Shown piece after piece: positions 8,239-11,990 of a DNA stretch of 11,990 nt (within the stretch, counting starts at the first letter, position 1; the number at the start of each line of letters is the position of its first letter). A program made the position numbers and the translations under genes. Under the pieces are notes generated by a model. The model made no database searches and was not told where the DNA came from. It was given only the letters and a program-made list of their open reading frames with translations. The stretch lies in contig CAJNDS010002384.1 of the NCBI GenBank assembly GCA_905221605.1, positions 434,731-446,720 of the forward strand, written 5' to 3'. Origin of the DNA: Symbiodinium natans (Eukaryota > Sar > Dinophyceae > Suessiales > Symbiodiniaceae).

Positions 8239-8266
8239 TATATATATATATGTATATATATATATG
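8239..8266. repeat. Duplicated (TA)6TG microsatellite unit
   Basis: Two identical 14-nt units, each six TA steps plus TG, lie at 8239-8252 and 8253-8266. They sit in a wider tract (about 8200-8310) of TA/TG/CA steps. Such DNA unwinds and can form cruciforms. No gene content is seen. Confidence 0.9.
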
Positions 8267-8313
8267 TACGTGTACAACTGTATAGATATGTACGTGGAAA
8301 CATGTATACAAAC

Positions 8314-8366
8314 TTTCTCTCTCTGTGTCTGGTGCTCTTTCTCTATCTTTCTTTTTTTTTCCTCAG
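8314..8366 (+). promoter_or_regulatory. Strong polypyrimidine-AG splice acceptor upstream of gene A
   Basis: A pyrimidine-rich run at 8314-8362, ending in a long T stretch and CCTCAG (AG at 8365-8366), is a textbook 3' splice acceptor 162 nt before the gene A ATG. Dinoflagellate mRNAs get the DinoSL by trans-splicing, so this could be the leader addition site. It could instead end an undetected 5' UTR intron. Confidence 0.45.
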
Positions 8367-8388
8367 TACGGGATGCAGCATCAGGTGT

Positions 8389-8424
8389 AGGAGTGGCCTC
8401 CTGCGACACAAGGAGGCCACTCCT
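8389..8424. repeat. Perfect 14-bp inverted repeat (hairpin H1)
   Basis: AGGAGTGGCCTCCT at 8389-8402 and its exact reverse complement at 8411-8424 flank an 8-nt loop. The left arm ends CCTCCT and the right arm starts AGGAGG and runs on into TCCTTCAAAG, as in the hairpin at 10885-10916. Confidence 0.95.
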
Positions 8425-8528
8425 TCAAAGCCCAGACATACTCTGGCCGACAATGCCCATCAGTGCCCAGAGTGCTCAAAGGTACCGGTTCCCTCGTGCT
8501 CCACTTTAGAAGAACTCGCTTGCTTGCA

Positions 8529-9663
8529 ATGGTTAAGACGGCTAAGCCTGCGACCTCCTCGGGCAAGTTTGCTGCAAAAGCAGTGAAGAGGGAGCCCAAG
8601 GCCGCTGCCAAGAGGACGGCCAAGGCGCCCACACCCAAGTCGCAAGCAGTGAAGACCGAGCCAACAGAAGCAGTGGGCAAGATCGGCATGGAGAGAGGCC
8701 AGCTGTCGGGACTGCTGACCTCGCTGTCCTACCAGTGCAAGGCCAAGAAAGCCACCCCCGAGCACAGAGCAGCAGCAGCGAAGATCCTCAGCGACTACAA
8801 GGCAGCAGACGTGAGTGGCAAGAGCAAGATCTTGGAGAAGCTTGTGCAGAGTGGCATGCACTGCTTGGACTGGGCCAACGAGCTGACGAAGAACACGGAG
8901 GTTCAACACGAGGAAGCGAATGAGTTTCTGAAAGGCTTCATGACCCGGTGGCTTGGCTGCAGTAATATTTCTTTTTGTTGGGTGTGGGTTGGTGCCTTCA
9001 CAGATTTGGTCGCAGAGGTCCAAAATCCTGGAGCTCAATGGCCTGAACGAAAGCAACCTTTCAGAGCAGGTGGCAGCCGACACCTTGCAGGACCTCCTGA
9101 GAGAGTCCGAGGAAAGGTTCAAGCACACCAGGCAAGAGCAGCCGCACAAGAACAAACTCCTGCATCGCTACTTCTACAAGATGCAGAAGGAGAGCACAGA
9201 GAGAGACTCTGCCACCGACACGACTCGGCACAGTCAGACGGGAACCATGGATGGTGAATTGGGCTCGTTGATGGATGCCTTCGGCAGTGGTGCCACTTCC
9301 AGCATTGAGGTGGACATGAAGGGTGCCTTCAACAAGAACGTCCTGCTGCTTAAGCAGTACAAGCCGAAGCTCAACAAGCTGCACCAGGAAGGCCTCGATA
9401 TCTCCAGTATTCTGCTCAGTCTGTCCCCGGAGATGTACTCCCAGATCTGCCAGGACATCGACAAGAAGATGCAGACCCTGGAGGAATTCAGCACAAAGCT
9501 GAGACAAAGCACGGCTGCCATGAACCGTGTGGATCCGGCGGACAGCAGTGTGGACCTCGAGAAGCTGGTGAAGACCACAGGTGACTTGATCACCGAGTGC
9601 GAACAGCACCAGAACGTGGTCGCAGGCTTTCTGAAGCAGTGGAAAGGGGTCGCCGGCATCTAG
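8529..9663 (+). CDS. Gene A: lysine-rich helical protein of unknown function, two exons
   Basis: Exons 8529-8947 and 9018-9663 join in frame to 354 residues. The ATG at 8529 lies in CAATGG, an acceptable eukaryotic context. In-frame sequence upstream of it lacks another ATG. Residues 1-50 are Lys/Ala/Pro-rich, like a histone tail or nuclear signal, and hold two Val-Lys-x-Glu sites (Lys20, Lys42) that fit the sumoylation consensus. The rest is predicted helical and hydrophilic, with no signal peptide or membrane segment. Sequence after the splice, about residues 140-200, is rich in Glu, Asn and Gln. The C-terminal third looks coiled-coil-like. From memory it resembles an expanded, uncharacterised dinoflagellate family, but I cannot name a domain. 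It lies 277 nt upstream of gene B on the same strand. The nuclear or DNA-bound role is inference only. Confidence 0.75.
8948..9017 (+). other. Intron of gene A, 70 nt
   Basis: The frame changes here from codons at 8946 to codons at 9019. GT at 8948 and AG at 9016-9017 restore one frame, splitting an Arg codon (CG|G). A T-rich run precedes the acceptor, and the next exon begins with G. Acceptors ending at 9003 or 9015 do not fit this donor's phase. Confidence 0.7.
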
Positions 9664-9844
9664 TTTTTCTAGCATCGGCCAGAGGCGACATTTTGCAACG
9701 TTCCCCTGCAGGGAATGGTCGTCCAACAACCAGCAAGATGCAATCGCATGCTTGCTACATCGTACAGAGCTTTGGAGCTGCAACCTTCCGTGCAGTGGAG
9801 TTAAACAATCGGAGCCTGCATGTTTTGCAGATAGCACACAGGCA

Positions 9845-9866
9845 GGCCCTCCTGTCGAGGAGGGCC
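9845..9866. repeat. 9-bp perfect hairpin (H2), same family as H1 and H3
   Basis: GGCCCTCCT at 9845-9853 pairs perfectly with AGGAGGGCC at 9858-9866 across a 4-nt loop. Flanking bases 9859-9870 also form a 12-nt palindrome. The arms again end CCTCCT and start AGGAGG, and CTCCTT follows. It lies in the spacer before gene B. Confidence 0.85.
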
Positions 9867-9910
9867 CTCCTTACTTCGTTCGTTCTATGCAGCATTCCAT
9901 GCGAATCCTG

Positions 9911-9929
9911 CCAGCCATTTTGGCTTCAG
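9911..9929 (+). other. Relic of the dinoflagellate spliced leader (DinoSL) before gene B
   Basis: AGCCATTTTGGCT at 9913-9925 matches 13 consecutive bases of the core of the 22-nt DinoSL. It is preceded by CC, which matches if GT is deleted, and followed by TCAG where the leader has CAAG. It ends 11 bases before the gene B ATG on the same strand, where a trans-spliced leader would sit. Dinoflagellate genomes are known to contain such relics, left when trans-spliced mRNAs are reverse-transcribed and reintegrated. Confidence 0.65.
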
Positions 9930-9940
9930 ATGCTACGGCC

Positions 9941-11793
9941 ATGGATAAGAAAAGACCTGTGGCTGACTTGGACAATGTCCCGAACAAGCGACGTTTCAGA
10001 GTGGATGCACTGGACCTCTTTGTGAGTGGGGACGTCTCCGGCATGAGAGCTCAGAGACTCTTCCACCATGCAGCCCTTGCAGGCTCTGCACATGTGCAGG
10101 ATCTGGCGAAGCCGGAGGGATGCAAAAACTCCCACCGCGACCTTTTGCGAAAGGCCCTCAAGAGTAGCCTCTGGCCAAAGCCTTACGAAACAGAAGTCCT
10201 GGGATGGGATGTAAAGTCTGGAACAGAGAAGACCATGAGGTTGGCATATTACTTGCCCCACGAGATGGTGCATGCCATGCTGCAAGTCAGCGAGTCCTCG
10301 GACATAGTGGCGCTGCAAGAAGAGACTCTGCCAAGCAGACAGGACTTGTTAGAGCACTTGAGGGGTTTCGAGACCCAATTTGGTCTCAGGGATGTGGTGG
10401 CTCTGGGCCTTTGGATGGATGGCGTCCCATTCAACCACGACAGGTCGCAGAGTCTGGAATGCATCAGCATGAACTTCCCAAGCCTCCCGAAAGAGTATCA
10501 GGACGTACGTTTACCAGTCACTTGCTTCCCCAAGTTTTTCCTTGCGAAAGGAAAGACATGGGATTCGGTCTTGAAGCCCATAGTGTGGAGCATGCGGTGC
10601 TTGCTCTTCGGTCGCTTCCCACAGCAGAGACATGACAACAAGCCTTTCACACAGGACGATGCTGCAAGGAAACGATTAGCCGGAAGTGCGATCGGCATGC
10701 ATTGTGCTCTGTCGGAAGTCAGAGGGGACTGGTCCATGTTCAAAGACGTGCTGCGATTCCCTGGATGGCAAGGAAAGGGCCCCATATGTTTTCTATGTTC
10801 ATGTACTTTAGCAACCTTGCACGATGTTGGGTCGGATGCAGCATGGAGGACGGTGTTTTGAAAATTTCACTTCGCCTCATGTTCAGGAGGTCCTCCTGTT
10901 GTGAGGAGGGTCTCCTTCAAAGTGTCCATGTGTTTGTTTCTCTGTGTCTTGCTCATGCCTGCAGGTCGCAGCGACTGACCCCAGAGCAGTTTCTTCAGAG
11001 GCAGCGAGACGAAGGCAATGAACCTAGTGTTCTCTTCTCGTCGCCGGGCTTCAAGAGCACGTGCTGCAAGTGGGATTGGTTGCATGCAGTGGATCTGGGG
11101 ATAAGTCAGGACTTCCTCGGAGCCTGCTTCAAGCATGTGGCCGAGACCTACATGCCAGGAGCCAGCTTCAACGGGCAGTGCAATGAACTGTTCAAGCAGA
11201 TGCAGACCTTCTACAAGCGGGTAGAAGCGGAAGATCGACTGAACACCCTCACTCCCGGCATGCTACAAAAAGACAAGAAGGCTAAGAAAAGAAGCTGGCC
11301 CAAGCTTCGTGCCAAGGCAGGGGAGACCAGAGCCTTGGTTCCTTTTTGCAGGGAGCTCGTGGAGAAGTACTGTGTCACCGACTCCGACATGGAGGTGACC
11401 ATGCGACGTGCTGCGAGGGTTCTGGAAAGCTGCTACGACTGTCTTCATGACAGTGTCTGGAAAAGAGAGGTTCTGGAAGCCCGAGCTCGCAGGTTTGCAG
11501 TTCTCTTCGTCAAGCTAACCTCGCTGCCGGGGCAGAAGCTTTTCCGGGCCAAGCCAAAGCTTCATGCCTTTCTTGAAATTGCTGCCTCGCCTGCGAACCC
11601 ACGAAGAACGTGGTCGTACCGGGACGAATCGTTTGGGCACACATTGTCGAAGCATGCTGTTCGCAGGGGCGGGGAGTTCAGCATGCTCGGAGTTTCAAGG
11701 GCAATGTTGCAGAAGTTTGCAGCAAGCAATCCAAAACCACCACTTTTGCGAGCCAGCTCAGTCAAAAAAAGGCTTCAGACCGTGCTTTATTAG
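9941..11793 (+). CDS. Gene B: putative DDE transposase-like protein, two exons
   Basis: Exons 9941-10848 and 10965-11793 join to 578 residues. ATG 9941 was chosen because it is the first in-frame ATG after the SL relic and lies in GCCATGG; ATGs at 9887 and 9899 are also in frame. Features: a basic N-terminus (K-K-R-P, N-K-R-R); Asp160 in W-M-D-G-V-P (10418); a region with R-G-D-W and F-P-G-W-Q; C-x2-C at 10787 and 10796; Asp346 in L-H-A-V-D-L-G (11092); Glu524 in Y-R-D-E-S-F-G (11626), followed by a basic R-R-G-G. Three spaced acidic residues and the large size suggest an RNase H-fold transposase, and from memory the W-x-D-G-V-P and H-x-x-D-L-G blocks recur in expanded dinoflagellate proteins. 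This is inference without a search. It may be a domesticated or chance-acidic protein. The gene call is firmer than the function. Confidence 0.7.
10849..10964 (+). other. Intron of gene B, 116 nt, non-canonical donor possible, contains hairpin H3
   Basis: Exon 1's frame meets TGA at 10859-10861, while exon 2 is open in another frame, so an intron is required. Two in-frame solutions exist: 10849-10964 with a GA donor and GCAG|G acceptor, or 10853-10971 with GT-AG. The first keeps a W-R-S-Q-R junction and the AG|G acceptor style also seen in gene A. GA and GC donors are known in dinoflagellates. A pyrimidine-rich run at about 10928-10962 precedes the acceptor. Confidence 0.65.
10885..10916. repeat. 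13-bp hairpin with two G-U pairs (H3), inside the gene B intron
   Basis: AGGAGGTCCTCCT at 10885-10897 pairs with AGGAGGGTCTCCT at 10904-10916 across a 6-nt loop, counting two adjacent G-U pairs. The two arms are not exact complements, so the pairing is better as RNA than as DNA. The right arm ends TCCTTCAAAG, identical to H1. Confidence 0.85.
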
Positions 11794-11835
11794 CCTCTGT
11801 CACGAGACATCATCTTGCATGTACCACACCAAAAA

Positions 11836-11985
11836 CCTTTAATTAAGAATGCACCAAAAAAACCTCTAATTAAGGCAAAAGCGCTTCTTCGAACCGCACA
11901 ACTCTTAATTAAGGCGAAAAACCTTCTAATTAAGGTTTGGTTTTACACTTTAACCTTTAATTAAGCTAATATCCTTTGTTTAAGG
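11836..11985. repeat. Cluster of six CCTTTAATTAAGG-like palindromic motifs
   Basis: Copies lie at 11836-11847, 11863-11875, 11902-11914, 11922-11935, 11954-11965 and 11973-11985, with start-to-start spacings of 27, 39, 20, 32 and 19 nt. Five contain TAATTAAG; four of the five read YTAATTAAG or TTAATTAAG, and the last is degenerate (TTGTTTAAGG). Each is close to self-complementary and most are flanked by A-rich runs. The cluster begins 43 nt after the gene B stop and reaches the window end, so it may continue. It is not seen elsewhere in the window. Confidence 0.85.
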
Positions 11986-11990
11986 GCTGA

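Larger units (their letters stand above)
7973..8528. other. Non-coding interval between copia element and gene A
   Basis: These 556 bases have no credible coding frame. In order they hold a purine tract with a possible LTR start (8048-8064), a weak spliced-leader-like string (8107-8128), a TA-rich tract (about 8200-8310), a polypyrimidine-AG acceptor (8314-8366) and a perfect hairpin (8389-8424). The last 100 bases before the gene A start show nothing else I can name. Confidence 0.7.

Noticed and set aside
8389-8424. Hairpin as a bacterial-type terminator
   Set aside because: There is no T-run after the stem, and the window is eukaryotic with introns.
8463-8528. Upstream extension of gene A
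   Set aside because: The upstream start would be GTG, not used for nuclear initiation. ATG 8529 has better context, and the extension has different composition.
8212-8586. Small open frames rich in Tyr and Ile
   Set aside because: Produced by the TA/TG microsatellite; no coding character.
9752-9940. Upstream extension of gene B
   Set aside because: The longest frame begins at TTG and runs through hairpin H2 and the SL relic, so it is unlikely to be coding. ATGs at 9887 and 9899 remain possible.
11836-11985. CRISPR-like array
   Set aside because: Units are only 12-14 nt, degenerate and irregularly spaced, in eukaryotic DNA.

Overview
The window looks like nuclear DNA of a dinoflagellate, most like a Symbiodiniaceae-type genome. 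No single feature proves this. The grounds are: a Ty1/copia retrotransposon whose reverse transcriptase carries V-H-G-D-D-F in place of the usual Y-V-D-D; all genes on one strand, head to tail; short introns, one of which fits a non-canonical GA donor; and a 13-base exact match to the dinoflagellate spliced leader (DinoSL) just upstream of one start codon.

Positions 1 to about 8063 hold most of a Ty1/copia element on the + strand. It enters from outside the window, so its 5' LTR and the N-terminus of Gag are missing. The order is Gag with a CCHC zinc knuckle, a very long charged linker, aspartic protease (D-S-G-A), integrase (HHCC plus DDE), an extra CCHC-like zinc motif, reverse transcriptase and RNase H. 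The coding sequence is split over four open segments by three frame changes. The first two are both -1, and the second falls exactly on an in-phase CCCTTTT heptamer. The third has the opposite sign and looks like decay. A purine tract and a possible 3' LTR start follow the RNase H stop, but no LTR end can be defined.

Positions 7973 to 8528 are non-coding: a (TA)n-rich tract, a strong polypyrimidine-AG acceptor and a perfect 14-bp hairpin.

Positions 8529 to 9663 hold a two-exon gene for a lysine-rich, helical protein of unknown function (gene A). Positions 9941 to 11793 hold a two-exon gene (gene B) whose conserved acidic positions suggest a DDE-type transposase-like protein. Gene B is preceded by a decayed DinoSL relic, as expected of a reintegrated mRNA. 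Yet it has an intron, and that intron carries a hairpin related to two others in the window. From 11836 to the end there are six copies of a CCTTTAATTAAGG-like palindromic motif.

Working picture (inference): a decaying copia element sits upstream of a tandem pair of dinoflagellate genes that may be parts of a second mobile element. SL-relic retroposition and hairpin-bearing introns appear to overlap in gene B.
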